A DNA stretch of 64,000 nucleotides from Sphingomonas sp. LM7. Lineage in GTDB: Bacteria; Pseudomonadota; Alphaproteobacteria; Sphingomonadales; Sphingomonadaceae. The notes under the pieces are model-generated. The model did no database searches. It was not told the origin of the DNA and saw only the letters and a program-made list of their open reading frames with translations. The DNA lies in NCBI RefSeq assembly GCF_002002925.1, contig NZ_CP019511.1, positions 3,317,001-3,381,000 of the forward strand, given 5' to 3'. A program made the position numbers and the translations under genes. Below are positions 11,252 to 21,227 of the stretch, piece after piece (positions within the stretch are counted from its first letter, which is position 1; each line of letters begins with the position of its first letter).

Positions 11252-12556
11252 CTACGCTTTGCTCGCCTCGACCTTGCTGCCGTCGGCGCGTTCGAGGACG
11301 AAGCCGGTGACGGTGCCGCCCGCGGTGACGAAGCGCAGGCGTGCGCGGGGGTCTTGTTCGAGTGCGAACAGGTCGCCGCCCAGCGGGATCAGCGCGGTCT
11401 TGAGCCCGCCGTCGCGCTGGTAGACGAGGCCGGCGGCGTCGATCGTGACGGTGCGCTCGCCATAGCGGCCGGCATAGGCGCTTGCCGGGAGCCCGGGCCT
11501 GGCCTGGGCGGCGCGGGCGGCGTAGCGGGCTGCCGCCCATTCGAGTTCGGTGCGCGCGGCGCCGCTGGCCTTGGGCGCGAGCCTGGCCAGCGCATCCTGG
11601 AGCGCGCGGTCGAGCGCGAGTTCCGGTGCTACCGCGAGCTTGGGTGCGACGCCCTTGCCTTCCCAGTCGCCGCCCGAGGGAAGCTCGGGGCGGCCGACCG
11701 AGGCGCTGAGCACGAAGCCGCCGGGGACCGCGAAGAAATCGTTGCGATAGGCCGCGCCCGCCGTGGTCTCGCCGACCAGCGTCGCGAAGCCGAAGCCGGC
11801 GCCGTGCGCGCTGAACTCCTCGGCTGCGGACGCAGTGCCGCCGCTGGTGAGGACATAGACGGGGATGCCGGTGATCTGCCCGCCGGGGACCGATGCCTCG
11901 GCGTGCGACACCGTCGGCGCCTCGTCGCGCATGTGGAAGGTCACCAGCTTGGCGCCGGCGGGGACGAAATAGCTGGCGATGCGGCGCACGGCGTCGGGGC
12001 TGCCGCCGCCATTCGTGCGCAGATCGATGATGATCGCGTCGCCGCCGCGCAGGAACGCCATGCCCGCGTCGATCGCGGCCTTGCTGGTGTCGCCGTTCCA
12101 GAAGAAGCCGTCATAGCGCATCAGGCGGACATTGCCGTCGAGCACGCGCAGCTCGCGCACGCCTTCGTTCTGGCGGCGCGCAATGTCGCGCCAATAGGCC
12201 GATTCGGTGGCATCGTCGCGCTGGCCGCCGGTGCCGATCTGCCGGGCGAGCTCGGGGTTGTGGCGCAGGTTGAGGTGCTTGTCGTGGGCGACTGCCTCGA
12301 GATCGGCGGTGATGCGGGCAGCGAATTCCTGCGGGTCGGTAACGGCATAGCGGCCGCCGGCCAGTCCCTTGGCCAGCGTGGCGTCGAGCGCGGCGCGGCG
12401 CTCCTTGACGACATAATTCTCGCGCAGCGCCGTGCGGACGCCCTCGACCGCCGCGCGCGAATCGAAGGTCGAGGCCGCCTGGGCGGTTGCGGCCGGTGAG
12501 CCAAAGGCCAGCGGGGCCGCGGCGGCGATCGCCCCGGCCAGAATCATACTACGCAT
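11252..12556 (-). CDS. S41 family peptidase (C-terminal processing/IRBP-like)
   Basis: A 434-residue exported serine peptidase. The signal peptide is residues 1 to about 26 (MRSMILAGAIAAAAPLAFG...). A helical N-terminal domain (REN-YVV-ER-A-LDATLAKGLAGG) is followed by the S41 core: AIIIDLRTNGGGSPDA, then VYVLTSGGTASAAEEF with the catalytic Ser, and LVGETTAGAAYR. There is no PDZ domain, so it resembles the IRBP-like subgroup more than CtpA. The start at 12556 follows GGGAGG by six bases. It is divergent from the Lrp-type regulator at 12685, which may control it; that is only inferred from position. Confidence 0.9.
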   Translation of the reverse strand: MRSMILAGAIAAAAPLAFGSPAATAQAASTFDSRAAVEGVRTALRENYVVKERRAALDATLAKGLAGGRYAVTDPQEFAARITADLEAVAHDKHLNLRHNPELARQIGTGGQRDDATESAYWRDIARRQNEGVRELRVLDGNVRLMRYDGFFWNGDTSKAAIDAGMAFLRGGDAIIIDLRTNGGGSPDAVRRIASYFVPAGAKLVTFHMRDEAPTVSHAEASVPGGQITGIPVYVLTSGGTASAAEEFSAHGAGFGFATLVGETTAGAAYRNDFFAVPGGFVLSASVGRPELPSGGDWEGKGVAPKLAVAPELALDRALQDALARLAPKASGAARTELEWAAARYAARAAQARPGLPASAYAGRYGERTVTIDAAGLVYQRDGGLKTALIPLGGDLFALEQDPRARLRFVTAGGTVTGFVLERADGSKVEASKA

Positions 12557-12684
12557 TCCAAACCTCCCATTGCGCGCGGTTACGCCCCGGCCCCAAGTCT
12601 GCGCTGGCGCGGGCGGCGTTGGGGAGGCAATGTTGGGTGCGGATGTGCACAATTCTGGCATGATACGGGGAGTTTCTGCGCATT

Positions 12685-13161
12685 ATGGGCGCGACGCGCG
12701 ACACGATGGACCTGCGCATCCTCGACTTGCTCCAGGCCAATGCGCTGCTGACGGCGGACCAGCTTGCCGGGCGACTGCCGCTCTCCGCCTCGGCGATCGC
12801 GCGGCGAATACGGCGGCTGCGCGAGAGCGGCGTGATCGCGGCGGATGTTTCGGTACTGTCCGAAGACGTCGGGCCGTTTCTGTCGGCGGTGGTGCAGGTG
12901 CAAATGGACCGGCACGCGCTCGCCGCGGTCGAGGCGCTGCTGCGCCGCCTGACCGCCAGCCCGCAGGTCCAGCTGTTCCTCGAGGTTTCGGGGACGTTCG
13001 ACCTGATGCTGCTGGTGACGGTGAAGGACATGGACGCATTCAATGCCTTTGCCGACACGATGCTGGCGTCCGATCCGGTGGTGCGGCGCTACGAGACCAG
13101 CTTCGTCAAGCGGCGGCGGAAGTTCAGCACTGCGCTGCCGCTCGATATCGAGCAGGGTTGA
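12685..13161 (+). CDS. Lrp/AsnC family transcriptional regulator
   Basis: A 158-residue regulator. Residues about 8-60 are a winged helix-turn-helix (LDLLQANALLTADQLAGRLPLSASAIARRIRRLRESGVI) and the rest is the ligand-binding RAM/AsnC domain with VSGTFDLMLLVTVKDMDAFNAFADTML. Proteins of this kind bind amino acids and form octamers. It is divergent from the S41 peptidase gene (128 bp between), a likely target. An internal ATG at codon 8 is an alternative start. It is convergent with the TetR gene, with only six bases between stops. Confidence 0.92.
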   Translation: MGATRDTMDLRILDLLQANALLTADQLAGRLPLSASAIARRIRRLRESGVIAADVSVLSEDVGPFLSAVVQVQMDRHALAAVEALLRRLTASPQVQLFLEVSGTFDLMLLVTVKDMDAFNAFADTMLASDPVVRRYETSFVKRRRKFSTALPLDIEQG

Positions 13162-13167
13162 CGGGCT

Positions 13168-13692
13168 TCAGCAGACCTCTGCGAGCAGGTGCGCGCAGGC
13201 GAGCATGCGCGGCGCCAGGTCGGCGGGAGGACAGGGCACCGCGCCGGCGATCCAGAGCCGGACCATGGTCAATTGGGCCGCAGCCGCTGCCATTGCCGCC
13301 ATCCTTGCCGGGCCCGAATCGGCCTCGCGGCGCTCCAGGACCAGCGCGGCGAGCCGGCGCTCGAGACCGGCGCCGGCCCGACCTTCGAAGAGCGGCCGCG
13401 CGAAGCCGCGCTGCTCCCAGACATGTTCGAGCATCGCGCGGACCTGGACCTTGCTCGCCCGGCCCAGCGCGGCGTTGGCGAGGGTGCGCAGCACCGGATC
13501 AAGCGCAGCGAGCAGCACCGCCTCCTTGCTGCGGAAATGCTCGTAGAAGGTCGATCGGCCGACGCCGGCAGCGGCGATGAGGTCGGCGGTGCGGATCGAA
13601 TCGTAGCGGCGGGTGAGGACCAGCGCAGTGAAGGCCTGGATGATCGCCGCTCGGGTGCGCTTCACGCGCGGATCGCTCTCGTCCTGGTCCAT
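13168..13692 (-). CDS. TetR family transcriptional regulator
   Basis: A 174-residue regulator. The N-terminal helix-turn-helix is clear: TRAAIIQAFTALVLTRRYDSIRTADLIAAAGVGRSTFYEHFRSK-type sequence at about residues 12-57. The C-terminal ligand domain is Ala-rich and not diagnostic. The likely operator is the 144 bp shared with the divergent VOC-family gene at 13837, which would make that gene its candidate target. The start follows AGGG. Confidence 0.9.
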   Translation of the reverse strand: MDQDESDPRVKRTRAAIIQAFTALVLTRRYDSIRTADLIAAAGVGRSTFYEHFRSKEAVLLAALDPVLRTLANAALGRASKVQVRAMLEHVWEQRGFARPLFEGRAGAGLERRLAALVLERREADSGPARMAAMAAAAAQLTMVRLWIAGAVPCPPADLAPRMLACAHLLAEVC

Positions 13693-13836
13693 CTTGCCCT
13701 GCCTCTAGCGCATCGATTGCGCGGGCGCGGCGGACATTTGCCGGGGTTCGTCCGGAAGCGGCGATTCGCGGCGGTTTGGCGCTCGCGCGGCGGCGCGGGC
13801 CGGTTCAGGGTGGAGCCTCGATTTCAGGAGGATTGA

Positions 13837-14193
13837 ATGAGCGAATCACACCGCGTGGTGGCGATCCTGCCGAGCGACGATCTCGATGTCAGCGAGCGCT
13901 TCTATGCGCGGCTCGGGTTCGAAGTCGTCAGCGACCATGGCCACTACCGCATCCTTGCCGACGGGCGCGGCTGGCACCTGCATCTCAATCGGATGCCGGG
14001 CTGGCCGCGTAACATCGAGGACAATCCGTTCGGGCTGTACCTCTATGTCGAGGATGTCAATGCGGTCGCCGATCGGGTGCGCGAACTGATCCTCGCGCCT
14101 GGGGCGCCGGAGCGAAAGCCGTGGGGGACATATGAATTCGCAGTGAGCGATCCCAGCGGCGCGCTGGTGCGAATCGGGCGGGTGCTGGAGTAA
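13837..14193 (+). CDS. VOC family (glyoxalase/bleomycin resistance-like) protein
   Basis: A 118-residue single VOC domain with the beta-alpha-beta-beta-beta pattern: VVAILPSDDLDVSERFYARLGFEVV, LADGRGWHLHLNR, NPFGLYLYVEDVNAVADRV, and WGTYEFAVSDPSGALVRIG. Such proteins bind metals or drugs; those of this length often sequester bleomycin-like compounds or act as dioxygenases or lyases. The exact role cannot be read from sequence. The start follows AGGAGG. It is divergent from the TetR gene, a probable repressor. Confidence 0.85.
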   Translation: MSESHRVVAILPSDDLDVSERFYARLGFEVVSDHGHYRILADGRGWHLHLNRMPGWPRNIEDNPFGLYLYVEDVNAVADRVRELILAPGAPERKPWGTYEFAVSDPSGALVRIGRVLE

Positions 14194-14276
14194 GGCGGCC
14201 ATGCCACGGGGGAGGGCTTCCCCAATCCTCCCTCGCGTTAAATCCCGACGACTTGCGCGTGAATTGCACAGTCCTC

Positions 14277-14353
14277 CCGTTCGTTTCGAGCGAAGTCGAG
14301 AAACGGGGGCGATCCGCCTGCTGCGGTTTCTCGACTTCGCTCGAAACGAACGG
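14277..14353 (+). repeat. Long perfect inverted repeat (REP-like)
   Basis: Two 28-base arms (14277-14304 and 14326-14353) are exact reverse complements around a 21-base spacer, with the core TTTCGAGCGAAGTCGAGAAA. A close relative is at 27998-28073, and a related TGAGCTTGTCGAAG type is at 19114-19193. It lies in the 260-bp gap between convergent genes. Confidence 0.85.
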
Positions 14354-14402
14354 ATCAGAGTACGTCATCCCGCGCTCTAACGGGAGAGGGACGTACACGA
14401 CG

Positions 14403-14433
14403 AAAAGGGCCGGACGTTTCCGCCCGGCCCCTT
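14403..14433 (-). terminator. Terminator of the double cold-shock protein gene
   Basis: On the minus strand GGGGCCGGGCG pairs with CGTCCGGCCC and runs into TTTTCG, 20 bases after the stop at 14453. Confidence 0.8.
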
Positions 14434-14452
14434 CGTAGTTCGGTCGCTGGGA

Positions 14453-15268
<816 letters not shown>

Positions 15269-15469
15269 GCCCTGTTCGTCTTCCCGGTTCGCCCAACTGC
15301 AATCGAAACCCAAGCGCCGGACGAAAAACGCAGGTGTTCGGGCACAAAAAACAGCGCCACGGAATCGGCCATAGCCCAAAATCATACAGCGCGCGAACGA
15401 AAATCGACTTGATTACGGCAGATTCATGGAGATCGCGGCGCTTGCGCCACAGTTCGCCGCAAGGCACAG

Positions 15470-16309
15470 GTGCCAGCCATGGAATCTATTGCCGAACTGC
15501 TCGCCAGCCCGGCCGCCTGGGCCGCACTCGTAACGCTGATCGTGATGGAGGTCGTGCTTGGCATCGACAACCTGATCTTCATTTCGATTCTGTCGAACAA
15601 GCTGCCCGAGGAACAGCGCAAGAAGGCGCGCACGATCGGCATCAGCCTGGCGCTGGTGATGCGGCTGGCGCTGCTGACGATGATTGCATGGATCGTCGGA
15701 CTGGTCGCCCCGGTGATCGACCTGGGCATTACCGGCCCGCTGGGCGCGCATGGCGAGCCCGCGTTCGAGACGCAATTCTCGTGGCGCGACCTGATCCTGA
15801 TCGCCGGCGGCATCTTCCTGATGTGGAAGGCGACGACCGAGATCCACCATTCGGTCGATGCCAATGCGCACGACACCGACGATCTGCTCGACAAGAAGAA
15901 GGTGCTGTCGATCAGCTTCACCGCGGCGATCGTCCAGATCCTGCTGCTCGACATCGTCTTCTCGATCGATTCGATCCTCACCGCGGTCGGCATGACCGAG
16001 CATGTCGAGATCATGTATGTCGCCGTGATCTTCGCGGTGATGGTGATGCTGTTCGCGGCGACGCCGCTCGCCAATTTCATCAACGGCAACCCGACGGTGG
16101 TGATGCTGGCGCTCGGCTTCCTGCTGATGATCGGCATGGTGCTGATCGCCGAGGGCTTCGGCGCGCATATCCCCAAGGGCTATATCTATACCGCCATGGC
16201 GTTCTCGGCGGGGGTGGAGCTGCTCAACATCTGGTCGCGGCGGAGCAAGGCGCGCAAGCACGCCGCCGCGGAGGCCGCAGCCGATACAGCGCCGCCCACC
16301 ACCCATTGA
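15470..16309 (+). CDS. TerC family integral membrane protein
   Basis: A 279-residue membrane protein with about seven or more hydrophobic helices and the TerC hallmarks: [20 protein letters not shown] in the first half and [16 protein letters not shown] in the second, the paired Asp sites of the family. TerC proteins are linked to tellurite resistance and to metal (Mn2+) export during exoenzyme maturation. I used the GTG at 15470 because AAGG lies five bases before it; the ATG at 15479 is an alternative. It is divergent from the cold-shock gene. I see no yybP-ykoY riboswitch in the leader. Confidence 0.92.
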   Translation: MPAMESIAELLASPAAWAALVTLIVMEVVLGIDNLIFISILSNKLPEEQRKKARTIGISLALVMRLALLTMIAWIVGLVAPVIDLGITGPLGAHGEPAFETQFSWRDLILIAGGIFLMWKATTEIHHSVDANAHDTDDLLDKKKVLSISFTAAIVQILLLDIVFSIDSILTAVGMTEHVEIMYVAVIFAVMVMLFAATPLANFINGNPTVVMLALGFLLMIGMVLIAEGFGAHIPKGYIYTAMAFSAGVELLNIWSRRSKARKHAAAEAAADTAPPTTH

Positions 16310-16340
16310 GGTAAATGCGCAACGCGCCTATGCGCGCGGC

Positions 16341-16961
16341 ATGACCGTGCATTTTCATGAAGAAGACCTGCCCGAGGGCGTGTTCGCTCCGGGCGCGTCG
16401 ATCGCCGTAGACACCGAGACGATGGGGCTGATCACTCCGCGCGACCGGCTGTGCGTCGTCCAGCTTTCCGACGGCAGCGGCGACGAGCATCTCGTCCGCT
16501 TCGGGCCGCGCTCCACCTATGACGCGCCCAATCTGCGCGCGGTGCTCGCCGATCCCGAGCGGCTCAAGCTCTATCATTTCGCGCGCTTCGACCTTGCGGC
16601 GATTCGCTTCTATCTCGGCGTCACCGCGGCGCCGGTATATTGCACCAAGATCGCCTCGCGGCTGGTGCGCACCTATACCGACCGCCACGGCCTCAAGGAC
16701 CTGGTCCGCGAGCTGGTCGGACAGGAAATCTCGAAGCAGCAGCAATCGTCGGACTGGGGCGGCCCCGATCTTTCGGACGCGCAGAAGGACTATGCCGCGT
16801 CCGACGTTCGCTTCCTGCATGCGATGAAAGTGGAACTAGACAAGCGTCTCGAGCGTGAAGGACGCATGCCGCTCGCACAGGCCAGTTTCGACTTCCTTCC
16901 CTGGCGGGCGGAGCTGGATCTCGCCGGCTGGGCCGAGGTGGATATCTTTGCGCATATCTAG
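16341..16961 (+). CDS. nrnC: NrnC-type ribonuclease (nanoRNase C, DEDDy)
   Basis: A 206-residue 3'-5' exonuclease with the DEDDy residues: VDTETMGL (Asp-Glu), LYHFARFDLAAI (Asp), and YAASDVRFLH (Tyr, Asp). It lacks the HRDC domains of RNase D and has the length and conserved stretches (CTKIASRLVRTYTDRHGLKDL, SKQQQSSDW) of NrnC, the alphaproteobacterial enzyme that degrades diribonucleotides in place of Orn. It acts in the cytoplasm at the last step of RNA turnover. It lies 41 bases before lptC on the same strand, an arrangement that may form one transcript with the lpt genes. Confidence 0.93.
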   Translation: MTVHFHEEDLPEGVFAPGASIAVDTETMGLITPRDRLCVVQLSDGSGDEHLVRFGPRSTYDAPNLRAVLADPERLKLYHFARFDLAAIRFYLGVTAAPVYCTKIASRLVRTYTDRHGLKDLVRELVGQEISKQQQSSDWGGPDLSDAQKDYAASDVRFLHAMKVELDKRLEREGRMPLAQASFDFLPWRAELDLAGWAEVDIFAHI

Positions 16962-17002
16962 CGCCACGCCGCTTCCGCACTATCTGCCGGACATGGTTCT
17001 TC

Positions 17003-17644
17003 ATGTCTGATGTTGCCGCGCGCCTTCACGCGCAGAAGCGCGGCTGGGCGCATCCCGGCAGCAGCCATGACCGGCTGGTGCGCACCGGACTGATCGTGCT
17101 GCCGATGGGGATCGGCGTGCTCGGCGCGTTCCTGGTGGTGGCGCCGCTGCTGATGGGCGGCGATGCCAGCTTCGTGCTCGACAAGAACAAGGTCGACATC
17201 TCGCCCGAGCGGCTGCGCATCGACAGCGCCGAATATCGCGGGTCCGACGCAAAGGGGCGGCCGTTCCACCTCCATGCCGGTTCGGCGCTGCAGCGCAGTT
17301 CGGCCGAGCCGATCGTGCGGCTCAACGACCTCGCCGCCGAAATCCGGCTCGACGACGGCCCGGCTTCGATCAAGGCGGACAGCGGCCATTACAACATGAC
17401 GACCGAGCGCGTCGCAGTCGACGGGCCGCTCAAGTTCCAGACCACCGACGGCTATGTGCTCAACACGCACGACGCGACGGTGGACCTCAAGACGCGGCGG
17501 CTCGAGAGCGGCGGCGCAGTCAGCGGCAACACCCCGAGCGGGGTGTTCAGTGCCAACAAGCTGACTGCCGACCTGGAGAAGCGCACCGTCTCACTCGAAG
17601 GGAATGCGCGCTTGCGGATCCAGCCGCGGCGGGCAAATAGGTGA
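17003..17644 (+). CDS. lptC: LPS export protein LptC
   Basis: A 213-residue inner-membrane protein that receives lipopolysaccharide from LptB2FG and hands it to LptA. One hydrophobic helix lies near the N terminus (LIVLPMGIGVLGAFLVVAPLL, about residues 29-49) and the rest is the periplasmic beta-jellyroll (VDISPERLRIDSAEYRG...NTPSGVFSANKLTADLEKRTVSLEGNARLRI). Its stop overlaps the lptA start (TGATG type), so the two are translationally coupled. The neighbours lptA and lptB confirm the assignment. Confidence 0.9.
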   Translation: MSDVAARLHAQKRGWAHPGSSHDRLVRTGLIVLPMGIGVLGAFLVVAPLLMGGDASFVLDKNKVDISPERLRIDSAEYRGSDAKGRPFHLHAGSALQRSSAEPIVRLNDLAAEIRLDDGPASIKADSGHYNMTTERVAVDGPLKFQTTDGYVLNTHDATVDLKTRRLESGGAVSGNTPSGVFSANKLTADLEKRTVSLEGNARLRIQPRRANR

Positions 17645-18198
17645 TGATGATGCTACGCTTCGCCCTGGGCAGCTTCGGGCTGATGCTGACGCTGGCTGTG
17701 CCCGCGATGGCGCAGACGCGCCACAATACCGATGCGCCGATCGACGTGGCGTCCGAGCGGATCGAGCTGCAGGACCGCGCCAACCGCGCGATCCTGAGCG
17801 GCAACGTCCAGATCAAACAGGCCGAGATGACGCTCGCCGCGGCGCGGGTCACCGTCACCTATACCGGGCAGGTCAGCGAAGGATCGCCGCAGGTCTCGCG
17901 GCTCGATGCGGCCGGCGGCGTCACGGTCAACCGGCCGAACCAGAGCGCGCGTTCGCAATATGCAGTCTATGATCTCAACCGCCGGGTGATCACGATGGTC
18001 GGCGCGGTGACGCTGCGCCAGGCGGGCAACACCGTATCGGGCGGGCGCCTGTCGATCGACCTCGACACCGGCCGCGCGACGATCGACGGTTCGGGCGTGC
18101 GCAGCGGCGCCGGCGCAACGCCGGGCCAGCCGGGCGTGCAGAGCTCGGGCGGACGCGTCACCGGGCGCTTCTCGGTCCCCAAGCGCAACACGCAATAG
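17641..18198 (+). CDS. lptA: LPS transport periplasmic protein LptA
   Basis: A 185-residue periplasmic bridge protein of the Lpt system. The signal peptide is MLRFALGSFGLMLTLAVPAMAQ; the OstA/LptA domain follows: IDVASERIELQDRANRAILSGNVQIKQAEMTLAAARVTVTY and YDLNRRVITMVGAVTLRQAGNTVSGGRLSIDL. The frame opens GTG ATG ATG ATG, so any of the first four codons could be used. It overlaps lptC by four bases and precedes lptB by about 115 bases, completing an lptCAB cluster. Confidence 0.92.
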   Translation: MMMMLRFALGSFGLMLTLAVPAMAQTRHNTDAPIDVASERIELQDRANRAILSGNVQIKQAEMTLAAARVTVTYTGQVSEGSPQVSRLDAAGGVTVNRPNQSARSQYAVYDLNRRVITMVGAVTLRQAGNTVSGGRLSIDLDTGRATIDGSGVRSGAGATPGQPGVQSSGGRVTGRFSVPKRNTQ

Positions 18199-18312
18199 GC
18201 CTGCGTTTTTCAACGCACTGCCGCAGTTTCGCTTTTCATCGCCGGCAATCTCCTGCAGGAATCCTGCCAACCGCCTATATGCGGTGCGATATAGTCCGCG
18301 CAGGAAGTCCGA

Positions 18313-19089
18313 ATGAACGACGTCGCCATGATCGAGCAACCGGTCGCCGATCCGGCGCCGCTCCCCGACAAGGGGCTGGCGGTCGTCTCGATCGCCAAAT
18401 CCTATGACAAGCGCGTAGTGCTGACCGACGTCTCGGTCTCGGTGGGCCGCGGCGAAGTGATCGGCCTGCTCGGCCCCAACGGCGCGGGCAAGACGACGTG
18501 CTTCTATTCGGTGATGGGACTGGTGAAACCCGATTCGGGCCGCATCATGCTGGACGGCGAGGACATTACCCGGCTGCCGATGTACCGCCGCGCGATCCTG
18601 GGCCTGGGCTACCTGCCGCAGGAAACCTCGATCTTCCGCGGCATGACCGTCGAGAACAACATCCTCGCGGTGCTCGAACTGGCCGAGCCCAACAAGGCGG
18701 CGCGCCAGGCGCGGCTGGACCAGCTGCTCGACGAATTCGGCCTGACCCGGCTGCGCAGCTCGCCGGCGATGGCGCTGTCGGGCGGCGAGCGGCGCCGCGC
18801 CGAGATCGCCCGCGCGCTGGCGGCGGACCCGACGATCATGCTGCTCGACGAGCCGTTCGCGGGCATCGATCCGATCTCGATCTCGGACATTCGCGACCTG
18901 ATCGTCCAGCTCAAGACGCGCGGCATCGGCGTGCTGATCACCGACCACAATGTCCGCGAGACGCTCGACATCGTCGATCGCGGCTACATCATCTATGACG
19001 GCCGCGTGCTGTTCGCCGGCTCGCCCGACGATCTCGTCCGCGACGAGAATGTCCGCCGGCTGTACCTGGGCGAGAGCTTCGAGCTCTAG
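18313..19089 (+). CDS. lptB: LPS export ABC transporter ATP-binding protein LptB
   Basis: A 258-residue ATPase that powers extraction of LPS from the inner membrane with LptFG (not in this window). The motifs are complete: Walker A GPNGAGKTT, Q-loop LPQETSIFR, signature LSGGERRRAEIARAL, Walker B IMLLDEPFAGIDPIS, and switch His in TDHNVRE. It follows lptCA and precedes rpoN, the conserved proteobacterial order. The start follows AGGAAG. The N-terminal extension of about 20 residues before the ABC core is longer than in E. coli. Confidence 0.97.
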   Translation: MNDVAMIEQPVADPAPLPDKGLAVVSIAKSYDKRVVLTDVSVSVGRGEVIGLLGPNGAGKTTCFYSVMGLVKPDSGRIMLDGEDITRLPMYRRAILGLGYLPQETSIFRGMTVENNILAVLELAEPNKAARQARLDQLLDEFGLTRLRSSPAMALSGGERRRAEIARALAADPTIMLLDEPFAGIDPISISDIRDLIVQLKTRGIGVLITDHNVRETLDIVDRGYIIYDGRVLFAGSPDDLVRDENVRRLYLGESFEL

Positions 19090-19113
19090 GCACCATGGTG
19101 GCTGTAACCTCCC

Positions 19114-19193
19114 CCGTTCGTACTGAGCTTGTCGAAGCACCGTTCTTCTTTGCCCAAGGAAAAACGGCCCTTCGACAAGCTCAGGGCGAACGG
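19114..19193 (+). repeat. REP-like inverted repeat between lptB and rpoN
   Basis: Two 24-base arms (19114-19137 and 19170-19193) are inverted copies with two mismatches, with the core TGAGCTTGTCGAAG. It is the common sphingomonad intergenic palindrome class. It fills most of the lptB-rpoN gap and could attenuate or stabilise the transcript there. Confidence 0.8.
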
Positions 19194-19210
19194 AACTAGG
19201 GGCGACGGCC

Positions 19211-20728
19211 ATGTCCCTCGCGCCGCGCCTCGATCTCCGCCAGTCGCAATCGCTGGTGATGACGCCGCAGCTCCAGCAGGCGATCAAGCTGCTGGCGCTG
19301 TCGAACCTCGAGATCGAGACCTTCATCGCCGAGGAGATCGAGAAGAATCCGCTGCTCGATTCGCAAGGCGGCAGTGACGAGGCGCCCGAGCCCGCAGCGG
19401 CTGGCCCCGAACCCGAGTTCGAGCCTGCACGCGACGGCCCCGCCGACGCGAGCGAACTGATCGCCGGCGGCGGCGAAGCGGCGGGCGAGGCCGCGCTCGA
19501 CGTCGATTTCGCCGCGGAGACCTTCCACCATGACAGCGCCGCCGATTCGGCGGGTGGCGGGCTCGACGGCAGCCTCGGCATGGCCGGGACGGGCGGGGGG
19601 GGCTCCGAGGACGGGCCCGACTTCGACAATTTCAGTTCGTCCGAACTCAGCCTTGCCGATCATCTGATGGCGCAGGCGGGTACGAGCGTTGGTGGCACCG
19701 ACCTGTTCGTCGCCGCGCATCTGATCGACCAGATCGACGAGGCGGGATATCTCACTGCGTCGCTGCTCGACGTGGCCAGCCGGCTCAATGTGCCGCTTGC
19801 GCAGGTCGAGGCCGTGCTGGGGGTGATCCAGACCTTCGATCCCACCGGCGTCGGCGCGCGCAACCTTGCCGAATGCCTCGCGCTGCAGGCCCGCGAAGCC
19901 GACCGCTACGATCCGTGCATGGCGCGGCTGATCGACAATCTTGAGCTCGTCGCGCGCGGCGACCTCGCCCGGCTGAAGCGGCTGTGCAACGTCGACGACG
20001 AGGATCTGGCGGACATGATCCGCGAGCTGCGCAATTACGATCCGAAGCCGGGCTGCCGCTATGGCGGCGAGCCGACCATGACGGTGGTGCCCGACATCTT
20101 CGTCGCGCGCCGCGGCATCGGCTGGGCGGTGGAGATCAACGCCGCGACGCTGCCGCGCCTGCTGGTCAACCGCGCCTATTATGCCGAGATTTCGGCGGGC
20201 AAGCAGGACAAGGCGAGCAAGGCCTGGATGTCCGACATGCTCGCCAGCGCCAATTGGCTGGTCAAGGCGCTCGACCAGCGCCAGCGCACGATCATCAAGG
20301 TGGCGAGCGAGATCGTGAAGCAGCAGGAAGCGTTCTTCCTGAAGGGCGTTGCGCATCTCAAGCCGATGACGCTGCGCCAGGTCGCCGACGTGATCGAGAT
20401 GCACGAATCGACGGTGAGCCGCGTCACCTCCAACAAGTATCTCAGCTGCGCGCGCGGGCTGTTCGAGTTGAAGTATTTCTTCACCAGCGCGATCCAGTCG
20501 TCCGAGGGTGGTGATGCGGTGTCGGCCGAAGCCGTGAAGAGCGCGATCCGCGGGCTGATCCAGGCCGAGGATCCCAAGAAGATCCTGTCGGATGACACTT
20601 TGGTCGAATTGCTCAACGCCAAGGGCTTCGACATCGCCCGGCGGACGGTCGCCAAGTATCGCGAGGCGTTGGGGATCGGCAGTTCGGTCCAGCGGCGGCG
20701 CCAAAAAGCACTGGAAGGCGTCGGCTAA
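19211..20728 (+). CDS. rpoN: RNA polymerase sigma-54 factor RpoN
   Basis: A 505-residue sigma-54. Region I is at the N terminus (RLDLRQSQSLVMTPQLQQAIKLLALSNLE), an acidic Glu/Asp/Ala-rich linker spans about residues 55-145, then the core-binding domain, the helix-turn-helix (LRQVADVIEMHESTVSRVTSNKYL) and the C-terminal RpoN box (ARRTVAKYREAL). It directs transcription from -24/-12 promoters with activator ATPases. It follows lptB as in many proteobacteria, but the usual downstream hpf and ptsN genes are replaced by an unrelated small gene. Confidence 0.96.
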   Translation: MSLAPRLDLRQSQSLVMTPQLQQAIKLLALSNLEIETFIAEEIEKNPLLDSQGGSDEAPEPAAAGPEPEFEPARDGPADASELIAGGGEAAGEAALDVDFAAETFHHDSAADSAGGGLDGSLGMAGTGGGGSEDGPDFDNFSSSELSLADHLMAQAGTSVGGTDLFVAAHLIDQIDEAGYLTASLLDVASRLNVPLAQVEAVLGVIQTFDPTGVGARNLAECLALQAREADRYDPCMARLIDNLELVARGDLARLKRLCNVDDEDLADMIRELRNYDPKPGCRYGGEPTMTVVPDIFVARRGIGWAVEINAATLPRLLVNRAYYAEISAGKQDKASKAWMSDMLASANWLVKALDQRQRTIIKVASEIVKQQEAFFLKGVAHLKPMTLRQVADVIEMHESTVSRVTSNKYLSCARGLFELKYFFTSAIQSSEGGDAVSAEAVKSAIRGLIQAEDPKKILSDDTLVELLNAKGFDIARRTVAKYREALGIGSSVQRRRQKALEGVG

Positions 20729-20807
20729 GTTGCGGGACGGTGGATCGTTAGCGCGACGAAATGACCGACTCAGATTTCCGAAACGTATTTGTACCTATAA
20801 TGGAAAC

Positions 20808-21212
20808 ATGAGCGCGACTTTCTCCATCGAAGCCGAGCCCGAGCGCGATCTCGTTCGGATCACCATGGGTGGCCTGTTCACGCCACAGGATATCCAGGAT
20901 TTCTACAAGGCGCGGGAAGCGGCGCATGCCCGGCTTACCTGCGCCCGCAACGAGCATCTCACGATCAACGACCTGCGCGGCATGAAGATTCAGCCGCAGG
21001 AGAGCGTCGCGGGATTCCAGCAGATGCTCGGCGCACCCGAATATCGTTCACGGCGGCTGGCCTTCGTGATCGGCCGCACGCTGGCGCGCAGCCAGCTGCA
21101 GCGCGCGCTCAGCGGCCGCGGTTCGAGCACGCATTGTTTCGACAGCGTCGCCGAGGCCGAAGCCTGGCTGTTCCACGGCGCCGTGGCCGGCCAGCTGCGC
21201 GCCGCGGGCTGA
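20808..21212 (+). CDS. Hypothetical protein, SpoIIAA/STAS-like
   Basis: A 134-residue protein. The pattern FSIEAEPERDLVRITMGGLFTPQDIQDFYKAREAAHARL followed by LTINDLRGMKIQPQESVAGFQQML and RLAFVIGRTLARSQLQRAL resembles the SpoIIAA-like/STAS-fold group found in alphaproteobacteria, with alternating strands and helices. No function is established for this group. I chose the start at 20808 over a longer frame that overlaps rpoN. The ribosome site is weak (TGGAAAC). It lies 79 bases after rpoN, so it may be cotranscribed. Confidence 0.6.
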   Translation: MSATFSIEAEPERDLVRITMGGLFTPQDIQDFYKAREAAHARLTCARNEHLTINDLRGMKIQPQESVAGFQQMLGAPEYRSRRLAFVIGRTLARSQLQRALSGRGSSTHCFDSVAEAEAWLFHGAVAGQLRAAG

Positions 21213-21227
21213 CCGGCCTTACGCGAT

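Noticed and set aside
15269..15469. yybP-ykoY manganese riboswitch before the TerC gene
   Set aside because: The conserved core elements of that RNA are not visible in the leader.
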